NCBI RefSeq assembly: GCF_007747215.1
Contig: NZ_CP036273.1
Location: 5,068,322-5,132,321, forward strand
Length of the DNA stretch: 64,000 nt
DNA from: Urbifossiella limnaea
Lineage (GTDB): Bacteria; Planctomycetota; Planctomycetia; Gemmatales; Gemmataceae
Direction: 5' to 3'
Part shown: in pieces, positions 48,574-57,627 of the stretch
How positions within the stretch are numbered: the stretch's first letter is position 1
How the letters are laid out: every line of letters begins with the position of its first letter
Translations under genes and position numbers: made by a program
The notes under the pieces: model-generated
Databases searched by the model: none
Seen by the model: the letters and a program-made list of their open reading frames with translations, nothing else
Told to the model about the DNA's origin: nothing

Positions 48574-51500
48574 ATGCTCACCCTGCCGCGCCTCGTCGCC
48601 CGCAACCTGCGCTTCCACTGGCGCGGCAACGTCGCCGTGCTGCTCGGCGTCGCCGTCGGGTCGGCGGTGCTTACCGGCGCGCTGCTCGTCGGCGACTCGC
48701 TCCGCGGCAGCCTCCGCGCCAAGGCCGAGCGCCAGCTCGCCGGCGTGCAGGCGGCGGCGTTCTTCCCGCGGCCCGTCCGCGCCGCCGTCTCCCCGGCCGA
48801 GGCCGCCCCCGCGCTCGTGTTGCCGGGGTCGTTGCAACTCGGCGACGACGGCTACCTCGGCCGCGTCACAGTGTACGGCGTCGACCGAAGCTTCGGCCGC
48901 GGCGTGTTCGCCGCCGTGGACTGGAACGCGACCTTCAAGCGCGGCACCGCCCCCGTCGTGCTGCCGCACCGCGTCGCCGACCGGCTCGGGGCGAAGGTCG
49001 GCGACCGCATTACGATCGGCGTGCAGCGCTTCTCCGACCTGCCGCGCGCGTCGTCGCTGGCGAAGCGCGGGGCCGACGACGTGGCCGCCGCCGATGGCTA
49101 CGTAGTCGCTGCCGTGCTGCCGCCCGAGGCGCAGGCCGGCGACTTCAGCCTGTCGCCGACGCCGGCCGCGCCGCTGAACGTGTTCGTCCCCATCGCCGCC
49201 CTCTCGGACCAGGCCCGCGACGAGACAGACCGCTCGGCCGCGCCCCTCGCCACCGCCCTGTTCGGGTGGGGCAGAGCCGACACCCTTACCGACGCGCTGA
49301 AGGCGAACCTGACGCCCGCCGACCACGGCGTCCGCCTGCGGGTGTCGCGGAAGGAGCGATACCTCAGCGTCGAGTCGGACCAGCTCGTACTGCCGGCGGC
49401 GCAGGTGGACGCGACCCGCGCGGCCGCCGCCGACCTGAAGCGGCGCGCCGAGCCGACCGTGGTGTACGTCGCCGACACGCTCGCCGGCGGCGGCAAGGAG
49501 TTGCCGTACCCCGTGGTCGCGGGGCTGAACGCCTCGGCCGCGGCGCCACTGGGGCCCTTCCTGCCAAAGGGCGTCGCCGAGTTGAAGGACGACGAGGTGG
49601 TGCTGCCGGAGTGGCCCGAGAACCCATTCCGCGGCCTCGCCCCGGGCACGCCGCTGACGCTGACGTACTACCACCCCGACATCGAGGGCGAAGGCAAGGT
49701 GCTGACCGCGGCGCTGACGTTCCGCGGGTTCATCCCGCTGGCCGGGGCCGCGAACGACCGCGACCTGACGCCGGCCGTCCGCGGCGTGACCGACGAGCGG
49801 GCCAACCTCTTCGACTGGGACCGCCCGCCGATGCTGCCGAAGGCCCGCATCCGCGAGCGGGTGCCGGACAACGGCCCGCGCGCGAAGTTCTGGAACGCCT
49901 ACCGCGCCACGCCGATGGCCTACGTCAACCTCGCCACCGCGGAGCGCCTCTTCGCCGGCCGCTTCGGCACGGTCACGTCGGTCCGCGTCGCCCCGGCTGA
50001 GGGCGAGACGGCTGAGCAACTGGCCGACCGGTTCGGCCCCGCGCTGCTGACACGCCTCGACCCCGCGGCGTCCGGCATGGCGTTCCAGCCGGTGCGGGAC
50101 CGGTTGTTGGCCGCGAGCCGCGGCGGCACCGACTTCGGCGGGCTATTCCTGGGTTTTAGCTTCTTTCTGATCGCGGCGGCGCTGATGCTCGTGGGCCTGC
50201 TGTTCCGCCTGTCGCTGGACCGGCGGGCGAAGGAGATCGGCCTGCTGCTCGCGGCCGGGTTCGCGGTGAAGCACGTCCGCCGGCTCGTCCTCGCGGAGGG
50301 CTTGTTGCTCGCGGTCGTCGGCGCGGCCGTCGGGCTCGGCGCGGCCGTGGCGTACAACCGGCTGCTGCTCGCGCTCCTCATTCGACTGTGGCCCGACCCC
50401 GAGGTCGGCACCTTCCTCGAACCGCACGCCGCCCCGCTGAGCTTCGGCGTGGGCTTCGGGCTGACCGTGCTGATGGCCGTCGGCGCGTTGTGGCTGAGTG
50501 TGCGAGGCCTCGTCCGCGTCGCGCCGCCGGCGCTGCTCCGCGGCGAAACCACCGTCGCGGTCGCCGGCCCTCCGAAGCCGCCACGCCTCGCTCGCTGGCT
50601 GCTGCTCGGCGTGCCGGTCGGCGTCGTCCTCATCGCGGCGGGCTCGTGGGTCGGCAACCCGGACTACCGGGCGATGACGTTCTTCGGCGGCGGCGGGCTG
50701 CTGCTCACGGCGGCGCTCGCGGGAGTGTGGTTGTGGATGAAGCGCACCCGACACGCCGAGGTGAACGGCCGCGGGCTGGCGGCACTGGCGCGACTCGGCA
50801 GCCGCAACGCCGCACGCAACCCGGGCCGGTCACTGCTGACGGCGGCGCTGCTGGCCGCGGCCGCGTTCCTGCTCGTCGCCGTCGAGAGCTTCCGCCGCGA
50901 CACCGGTAAAGACTTCGCCGCGGTCGGCGGCGGCAGCGGCGGGTTCAACCTCCTCGCCGAAGTCGACGTGCCGGTCTACGACCCCGTCCGCGCGCCGGGG
51001 GCGGAGGTGGTGCCGCTGCGGCTCAAGGGCGGCGACGACGCCAGCTGCATGAACCTGTACCAGGCGACGCGGCCGCGGGTGCTCGGCGTCCCGGAGTCGC
51101 TCGTCACCCGCGGCGGGTTCCACTTCTACCAGACGGAAGCGGACACGCCCGAGGAGCGCGACAACCCCTGGCTGCTGCTGAACCGCACGTACCCCGACGG
51201 CTCGGTGCCGGTGTTCGCGGAGAACAACACGGCCGTGTGGATGCTGCACGTCATGGTCGGCGGGACCGTCACGCTGCCGGACGACGCCGGGAACGACGTG
51301 AAGCTGCGCCTCGTCGGCACGCTCACCGACAGCCCGTTCCAGAGCGAGCTGCTGATGGCCGACGGGCGCTTCCTGAAGCTGTTCCCGCAGCAGGACGGCA
51401 GCCGCGTGTTTCTCGTTCACGCCGACGCGGAGCGCGACGCCACCCGCGCCTTACAAGCCGCGCTTCGCCCGAACGGCGTCGTGGTCACGCCGACGCGCGA

Positions 51501-51909
51501 GAAGGTGGCGGCGTACCAGGCCGTGGTCGGGGCGTACCTGTCCACGTTCCAGTTGCTCGGCGGCTTCGGGCTGCTCCTCGGCGTGCTCGGGCTCGCCGTC
51601 GTACTGCTCCGCGGCGTGTGGGAGCGCGTCGGCGAACTGGCGCTGCTGCGGGCCGTCGGCTACCGGCCGCGGGCGTTGCAGGTGCTGGTGCTGTCGGAGA
51701 ACGCCTTCCTGCTGCTGCTCGGGCTCGCGGCCGGCGTGCTGGCGGCGCTGGCGTCGGTGGCGCCGCACGTCGCCGGCGGGGCGAGCGTGCCGTGGGGCCG
51801 GCTGGCGCTGATGCTCGGCGGCGTGCTCGTGGCCGGATTCTCCGTGGCGGCGGCCGCGACGGCGGGTATCCTGCGGGTGCCGGTCGTCCCCGCCCTCCGT
51901 CGGGAGTGA
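48574..51909 (+). CDS. FtsX-like ABC transporter permease, large
   Basis: An 1111-residue permease. N-terminal membrane helix around residues 15-35 (NVAVLLGVAVGSAVLTGALLV), a very large periplasmic domain to about 520, three helices (SFFLIAAALMLVGLLFRLSL; GLLLAVVGAAVGLGAAVAYN; VGFGLTVLMAVGALWLSVRG), a further pair near 680-720, a second periplasmic domain and a C-terminal group of three helices (LLGGFGLLLGVLGLAVVLLR). This is the duplicated FtsX layout seen in LolCE-type and larger permeases, here in one polypeptide. Works with the ATPase immediately upstream. The C-terminus is followed by an oxidoreductase gene at 3 bp. Confidence 0.9.
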   Translation: MLTLPRLVARNLRFHWRGNVAVLLGVAVGSAVLTGALLVGDSLRGSLRAKAERQLAGVQAAAFFPRPVRAAVSPAEAAPALVLPGSLQLGDDGYLGRVTVYGVDRSFGRGVFAAVDWNATFKRGTAPVVLPHRVADRLGAKVGDRITIGVQRFSDLPRASSLAKRGADDVAAADGYVVAAVLPPEAQAGDFSLSPTPAAPLNVFVPIAALSDQARDETDRSAAPLATALFGWGRADTLTDALKANLTPADHGVRLRVSRKERYLSVESDQLVLPAAQVDATRAAAADLKRRAEPTVVYVADTLAGGGKELPYPVVAGLNASAAAPLGPFLPKGVAELKDDEVVLPEWPENPFRGLAPGTPLTLTYYHPDIEGEGKVLTAALTFRGFIPLAGAANDRDLTPAVRGVTDERANLFDWDRPPMLPKARIRERVPDNGPRAKFWNAYRATPMAYVNLATAERLFAGRFGTVTSVRVAPAEGETAEQLADRFGPALLTRLDPAASGMAFQPVRDRLLAASRGGTDFGGLFLGFSFFLIAAALMLVGLLFRLSLDRRAKEIGLLLAAGFAVKHVRRLVLAEGLLLAVVGAAVGLGAAVAYNRLLLALLIRLWPDPEVGTFLEPHAAPLSFGVGFGLTVLMAVGALWLSVRGLVRVAPPALLRGETTVAVAGPPKPPRLARWLLLGVPVGVVLIAAGSWVGNPDYRAMTFFGGGGLLLTAALAGVWLWMKRTRHAEVNGRGLAALARLGSRNAARNPGRSLLTAALLAAAAFLLVAVESFRRDTGKDFAAVGGGSGGFNLLAEVDVPVYDPVRAPGAEVVPLRLKGGDDASCMNLYQATRPRVLGVPESLVTRGGFHFYQTEADTPEERDNPWLLLNRTYPDGSVPVFAENNTAVWMLHVMVGGTVTLPDDAGNDVKLRLVGTLTDSPFQSELLMADGRFLKLFPQQDGSRVFLVHADAERDATRALQAALRPNGVVVTPTREKVAAYQAVVGAYLSTFQLLGGFGLLLGVLGLAVVLLRGVWERVGELALLRAVGYRPRALQVLVLSENAFLLLLGLAAGVLAALASVAPHVAGGASVPWGRLALMLGGVLVAGFSVAAAATAGILRVPVVPALRRE

Positions 51910-51912
51910 GCC

Positions 51913-52815
51913 ATGATCCGCCTCGGTATCCTCGACTTCGACACGTCGCACTGCACCGCCTTCACCCAGCGGCTCCACCACGTCGGCGTGGACCGCGAGC
52001 AGTTCGTCGAGGGGGCGCGAATCGTCGTCGGCTGCCCCGGCGAGTCGGTCCTGTCGCCGGAGCGGATCGCCGGCTTCACCGCCGAGATGCGGAAGTACGA
52101 GGTGCCGCTCGTGGAGCGGCCGACCGACATGATCGGCCGCGTGGACGCGATGCTCATTGAGAGCGTGGACGGCACCGTTCACCTCGCCCGCGCCCGGCCG
52201 TTCCTGGAGCGCGGCATCCCGTGCTTCGTGGACAAGCCGTTCGCCTGCTCGGCCGCCGACGCCCGCGCCCTCATCGACCTGGCGGCGCGGCACAAGACGT
52301 TCGTGTTCTCGTCGTCGTCGCTGCGGTACGCCCCGGAGGTGGTGGAGTACGTCGGCAACGCGGCGAAGGGCCGGCTGCTGGGGTGCGACGTGTACTGCCC
52401 GGCGCCGCTGTCACCCATCCCGGCCCGGAACGCGGGGCTGTACCACTACGGCATTCACGGCGCGGAAATCCTCTACACCCTGATGGGGCCGGGCTGCCGC
52501 CGCGTGACCTGCACGAGCGACGCCGGCGTGGACGTGGTGACGGGCCACTGGGGCGACGGCCGCGTGGCGACGCTCCGCGGCATCCGCACCGGCAAGGCCG
52601 ACTACGGGTTCGTCGGCTTCGCCGAGAAGACGGTACAGAGCGTGACCGTGGGGACGCGGTTCATCTACCGCGAGCTGCTGAAGAAGATCGTGGAGGCGTT
52701 CGAGAAGAAGACGCCGGCCGTGGACCCGGCGGTGACGCTCGAAATCATGGCGTTCATCGAGGCGGCGAACAAGAGCGGCGCGAACCACGGCGCCGCGGAG
52801 GCGGTGCGGACGTGA
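51913..52815 (+). CDS. Gfo/Idh/MocA-family-like oxidoreductase
   Basis: A 300-residue protein resembling the GFO/IDH/MocA family. FVDKPFACSAADARALIDLA corresponds to the family E-K-P segment (here D-K-P), with the catalytic-site Lys; AGLYHYGIHGAEILYTLMGP matches the later dinucleotide-domain region with the conserved H-x-x-E. The usual Gly-rich NAD(P) motif at the N-terminus is changed (RLGILDFDTSHCTAFTQRLH), so cofactor binding is not assured. It is shorter than typical members (about 340-400 aa). It is 3 bp after the permease and may be carried by the same transcript; the pathway is unknown. A family-A palindrome follows. Confidence 0.75.
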   Translation: MIRLGILDFDTSHCTAFTQRLHHVGVDREQFVEGARIVVGCPGESVLSPERIAGFTAEMRKYEVPLVERPTDMIGRVDAMLIESVDGTVHLARARPFLERGIPCFVDKPFACSAADARALIDLAARHKTFVFSSSSLRYAPEVVEYVGNAAKGRLLGCDVYCPAPLSPIPARNAGLYHYGIHGAEILYTLMGPGCRRVTCTSDAGVDVVTGHWGDGRVATLRGIRTGKADYGFVGFAEKTVQSVTVGTRFIYRELLKKIVEAFEKKTPAVDPAVTLEIMAFIEAANKSGANHGAAEAVRT

Positions 52816-52830
52816 CTGGGCTCGGGGTTT

Positions 52831-52874
52831 CGCCGCTCGCGGCGTAGCGGGCGCCCGCTACGCCGCGAGCGGCG
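52831..52874. repeat. palindromic repeat, family A copy 3
   Basis: Arms 52831-52849 and 52856-52874 pair perfectly over 19 bp with a 6-nt loop (GGCGCC). The 5' flank GGCTCGGGGTTT matches the flank of copy 2. Located between convergent gene ends (52815 and 52886). Confidence 0.85.
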
Positions 52875-52885
52875 ACTCGACCCCA

Positions 52886-54502
52886 TCACTTCTTGTTGAA
52901 CGCGTCCACCGCCCGGCCGAACTTCACCGCCCCACCCTGCACCGTGAGGCGGGCCGTCAGCGCCGCGCCGCCCTCGACCGTGATCGTCACGCCGTCGCGG
53001 CCGGCCGGCCCCTTCTCGCCGAAGGCATCCCGGACCAGCGCCTTCAGCTCGTCCGGCCGAAGGTTGTCGCCGAACAGCGGCATCGCCCGCGCCAGGGCCG
53101 CCGTCGAGGTCGCCACCGGCACCGCCACCGGCGCCGCCTTCAGGCCGGCCTTCAACGCCTTACCGTCCGGCTCGATCCCCACCGCGAACACGTCGTCGGA
53201 CGTGGCCAGCCAGATCGTCTTGGTGCCGAACACGCGGTCGTACCCGGCGTCCACCTGGCCGAGCTCGACCTTGTGGAGGCTGAACGCCCCCACCTTCTCC
53301 ACGTCGAACGTGAACGACACCACGTCGTTGGGCACGAACCCGGCGAACTCCTTCGCCAGCTTCACGATCTCGCCGCCCTCCTTCACCGCGAGCGCCCCCA
53401 GCAGGGCGTGCTTCCCCTTGGCGTCGGGGCCGGTGATCGTCACCGCGGCGTCCAGCGCCGCGGCCTTGGCGGTCGGCAGGAGCGCCTCCAGCACGCGCTC
53501 CGCGGCCCCGCGGTCGCCGGCCTGCGCGGCGGCGTCCTCGAACACCGCCTTCAGCACCGGCTCGAGCTGCTTCCGCAGGTCGTCAGTCAGCGCGAGCTTG
53601 CCGGTCGCCGAGACGACGGGGGCGCTCGCCTTCACGATCGCGGCGGGGAGGCTCTTCTTGCCGGCGAGCCCGGCGATCGTCTTCGCCAGCCCCGTGCCGG
53701 GCTTCGCGTCGAAGTTGAGCACGGCCGACACTTCGTCCTTCTTCTCGTCCACGAAGATGCGGAGGGACAGTTCCTTCCCCTCGTCCACGATCGACTTGAC
53801 CGACCCGGCGGCGGTGTCGAGGAGGAACCCCTCGATCTTCAGTTCGGCGGGCCGCTTGCCGCCGGCGCCCTCCCGCTGCTTCTCCTTGATCTGGTGCTCG
53901 AACTGGCCGGTCACCAGGTCGCGCAGGTCGGCCGGGACGCGGTCGATGCGGGCCACGACCGACGCCACCGACTTGTCGGCCGCGTCGAAGTACGTCTTCG
54001 GGTTGACGCGGAGCTTGGCGTCGAGGTGCTTGGGGTCGCGGGCGGCGAACAGATAGCCGTCGGCGAACGTGAAGTACGCCTCGTTCAGGATCGGCACGAA
54101 TACTTTCTGTACGCCCTTCCCCTCGTCGATCGGCTCGACGCCGAGGCGGTCCTTGAGTTCCTTCAGGAACTGGCCGCGGTCCGCGATCGGGAGCATCACC
54201 ACGGCGGGGCTGTTCCCCAGGTCGGCGGTGAGGACGCCGTAGGCGCCGATCGGCCGGGCCGGGTCGATGCCGAGGACGCCCTTCCCCTCCGTGGACACGA
54301 GCTTGATCAGGTCGCGGACCTGGGTGACGCCGTTCTCCTGGTCGAACAGGCCGCCGACGTACTCGGCCTTGTCGAGCAGGTCGTTCACCGACCGGAAGCG
54401 AATTTCGACGGTCGGCTCGACGGCCTTCACCGGCTGGGCCGATGCCGTGCCCGGGAGTAACCCGGCGACCGCGACCGCCGCCGCCCAACACCACGTCCGC
54501 AT
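52886..54502 (-). CDS. secreted protein, paralogue of the one at 24141
   Basis: A 538-residue exported protein with signal peptide (WCWAAAVAVAGLLPGTASAQ). Shared features with the 24141 protein: a ready start after signal cleavage with a beta-strand entry, an early LDKAEYVGGLFDQENGV helix region, GAYGVLTADLGNSPAVVMLP as the counterpart of the LGYVHLP segment, FLKELKDRLGVEPIDEG, and FTFADGYLFAARDPKHLD as the counterpart of FAEGYAYLAAGGKG. Both resemble DUF3352-type proteins; role unknown. It is divergent from argH (98 bp between starts). Confidence 0.7.
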   Translation of the reverse strand: MRTWCWAAAVAVAGLLPGTASAQPVKAVEPTVEIRFRSVNDLLDKAEYVGGLFDQENGVTQVRDLIKLVSTEGKGVLGIDPARPIGAYGVLTADLGNSPAVVMLPIADRGQFLKELKDRLGVEPIDEGKGVQKVFVPILNEAYFTFADGYLFAARDPKHLDAKLRVNPKTYFDAADKSVASVVARIDRVPADLRDLVTGQFEHQIKEKQREGAGGKRPAELKIEGFLLDTAAGSVKSIVDEGKELSLRIFVDEKKDEVSAVLNFDAKPGTGLAKTIAGLAGKKSLPAAIVKASAPVVSATGKLALTDDLRKQLEPVLKAVFEDAAAQAGDRGAAERVLEALLPTAKAAALDAAVTITGPDAKGKHALLGALAVKEGGEIVKLAKEFAGFVPNDVVSFTFDVEKVGAFSLHKVELGQVDAGYDRVFGTKTIWLATSDDVFAVGIEPDGKALKAGLKAAPVAVPVATSTAALARAMPLFGDNLRPDELKALVRDAFGEKGPAGRDGVTITVEGGAALTARLTVQGGAVKFGRAVDAFNKK

Positions 54503-54600
54503 AGCCGTCTCCGTTCCGGGAATGGGGGAACGGGTGGTATACCCGGCCGGCCGGCGTGGGGTGTCAATAAAACGGTCGGGGTCATCACACGGGGCGTGGC

Positions 54601-55980
<1,380 letters not shown>

Positions 55981-55993
55981 CTGCGCTGTGACA

Positions 55994-56153
55994 CCGCGGA
56001 CGCCGCCCAGGGTTTCACCCTGGGCTACTCTCCGACGCCCTCCGGGCTGAATCCCCATCACGTCACTCGTGCCACGAACACACCACAAGCGGTCAGAGCC
56101 CCGGAGGGGCGTCGGCGCGTAGCCCAGGGTGAAACCCTGGGCGGCGTCCGCGG
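55994..56153. repeat. 160-bp MITE-like palindromic element
   Basis: Perfect 35-bp terminal inverted repeats (55994-56028 and 56119-56153), each holding an internal hairpin GCCCAGGGTTTCACCCTGGG. The inner flanks also pair imperfectly (CCGACGCCCTCCGGG against its complement near 56100-56115), leaving about 45 unpaired bases. It has no coding capacity. It lies between argH and lysA on the same strand, so it is an insertion-like element rather than a simple terminator. Confidence 0.8.
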
Positions 56154-56202
56154 CGCGCCGATAAGCTAACCCCATCACAACACCCACCTGGAAACGGCAT
56201 TC

Positions 56203-57492
56203 ATGGACCACTTCGCCTACCGCGACCGCACCCTGCTCTGCGAGGACGTGCCCGTCCCCGAGCTGGCCGAGAAGTACGGCACGCCGCTGTACGTCTACAG
56301 CGAAGCGGCCCTGCTCGCGCGGCTCACCGAGGTGCAGACCGCCTTCAAGGCCGCCGACCCGATCATCGCCTACAGCGTGAAGTCGAACGGCAACCTCAGC
56401 ATCTGCCGGCTCATGGCCCAGCACGGCAGCGGCTTCGACGTGACCTCCGGCGGCGAGCTCCACCGCGCCCTCACGGCCGGCGGCTCGGGGAAGAAGATCG
56501 TCTACGCCGGCGTCGGCAAGTCGGACGCCGAGATGCGCGACGGGCTCGCCAAGGGCGTCTTCCTGTTCAACGTCGAGAGCGAGGCCGAGCTGCACGCCCT
56601 CGGCGCCGTCGCGCAGAGCCTGGGGGTGAAGGCGCCGGTGGCGCTGCGGGTTAATCCCGATCTGCCGCCCAAGACGCACGCCAAGACCGACACGTCCGTC
56701 AAGGGCGTCAAGTTCGGCCTCGACATCGAGACCGTCGTGGACGTGGCCCGGTCCGTCGTCGGCCACCCCGGGCTGGCGATCGTCGGCGTCCACATGCACC
56801 TCGGCTCGCCGATCCTCAGCGCCGAGCCGTACCGCCAGGGGGCCGCGAAGGCGGTGCAGTTGGTGAAGGCGTTCCGCGAGATGGGGCACGACATCCGCTT
56901 CCTCAACATGGGCGGCGGCTTCGGGATCAGCTACCGGAAGCAGGAAGCGCTTCCCGCCGCGGCTTTCGCCGAGGTCATCCTCCCCGCGGTGAAGGAGACC
57001 GGCTGCCAGCTCGTTCTCGAACCGGGGCGGTTCATCGTCGGCAACTCGGGCATCCTGGTCAGCCGCGTCGTGTTCACCAAGGAAACGGGCGGCAAGCGCT
57101 ACGTCATCCAGGACGCGGCGATGAACGACCTCATCCGCCCGACGCTGTACGACTCGTTCCACCGCGTCTGGCCGGTGACGCCGGCCGCGGACGTGCCGAC
57201 CTGGCCCGAGGACTGCGAAGCTGCCATCCCGAACACGCAGCCCGTGGACGTGGTCGGGCCGGTGTGCGAGAGCGGCGACTTCCTGGCAAAGGGGCGGCAC
57301 CTGCCGGCGCTTTCCCGCGGCGACCTGCTGGCGACGTTCAGCGCCGGCGCGTACGGGATGGCGATGGCCAGCAACTACAACAGCCGGCTCCGGGCGGCCG
57401 AGGTTCTCGTTACAGGCCGCACACACCGACTGATCCGCCGCCGCGAGACGTTCGCCGACCTCACCGCGTGCGAAGACGATTGCCTCCGGTGA
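56203..57492 (+). CDS. lysA: diaminopimelate decarboxylase
   Basis: A 429-residue PLP enzyme making lysine from meso-diaminopimelate. PLP Lys60 in IIAYSVKSNGNLS. Further hallmarks: FDVTSGGELHRAL, HMHLGSPILSAEPY, FLNMGGGFGISYRKQ, LEPGRFIVGNSGILV and the substrate-contact motif VCESGDFLAKGRHLP. Length normal. The ATG lies 50 bp after the palindromic element; argH and lysA may be read through it. Confidence 0.96.
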   Translation: MDHFAYRDRTLLCEDVPVPELAEKYGTPLYVYSEAALLARLTEVQTAFKAADPIIAYSVKSNGNLSICRLMAQHGSGFDVTSGGELHRALTAGGSGKKIVYAGVGKSDAEMRDGLAKGVFLFNVESEAELHALGAVAQSLGVKAPVALRVNPDLPPKTHAKTDTSVKGVKFGLDIETVVDVARSVVGHPGLAIVGVHMHLGSPILSAEPYRQGAAKAVQLVKAFREMGHDIRFLNMGGGFGISYRKQEALPAAAFAEVILPAVKETGCQLVLEPGRFIVGNSGILVSRVVFTKETGGKRYVIQDAAMNDLIRPTLYDSFHRVWPVTPAADVPTWPEDCEAAIPNTQPVDVVGPVCESGDFLAKGRHLPALSRGDLLATFSAGAYGMAMASNYNSRLRAAEVLVTGRTHRLIRRRETFADLTACEDDCLR

Positions 57493-57627
57493 TGCGCGGC
57501 GTCACAATCGGAGGGTGTCCGGCTCTCGCGCCGGCGTTGCGCCTATTCCGCGCCCGGAGGAACCCCCGGTGACTGCCGCATCGTTCGTCGGAGCGCTCGT
57601 CGCCGCACGCCGGGCCGCCGGGGGTGG

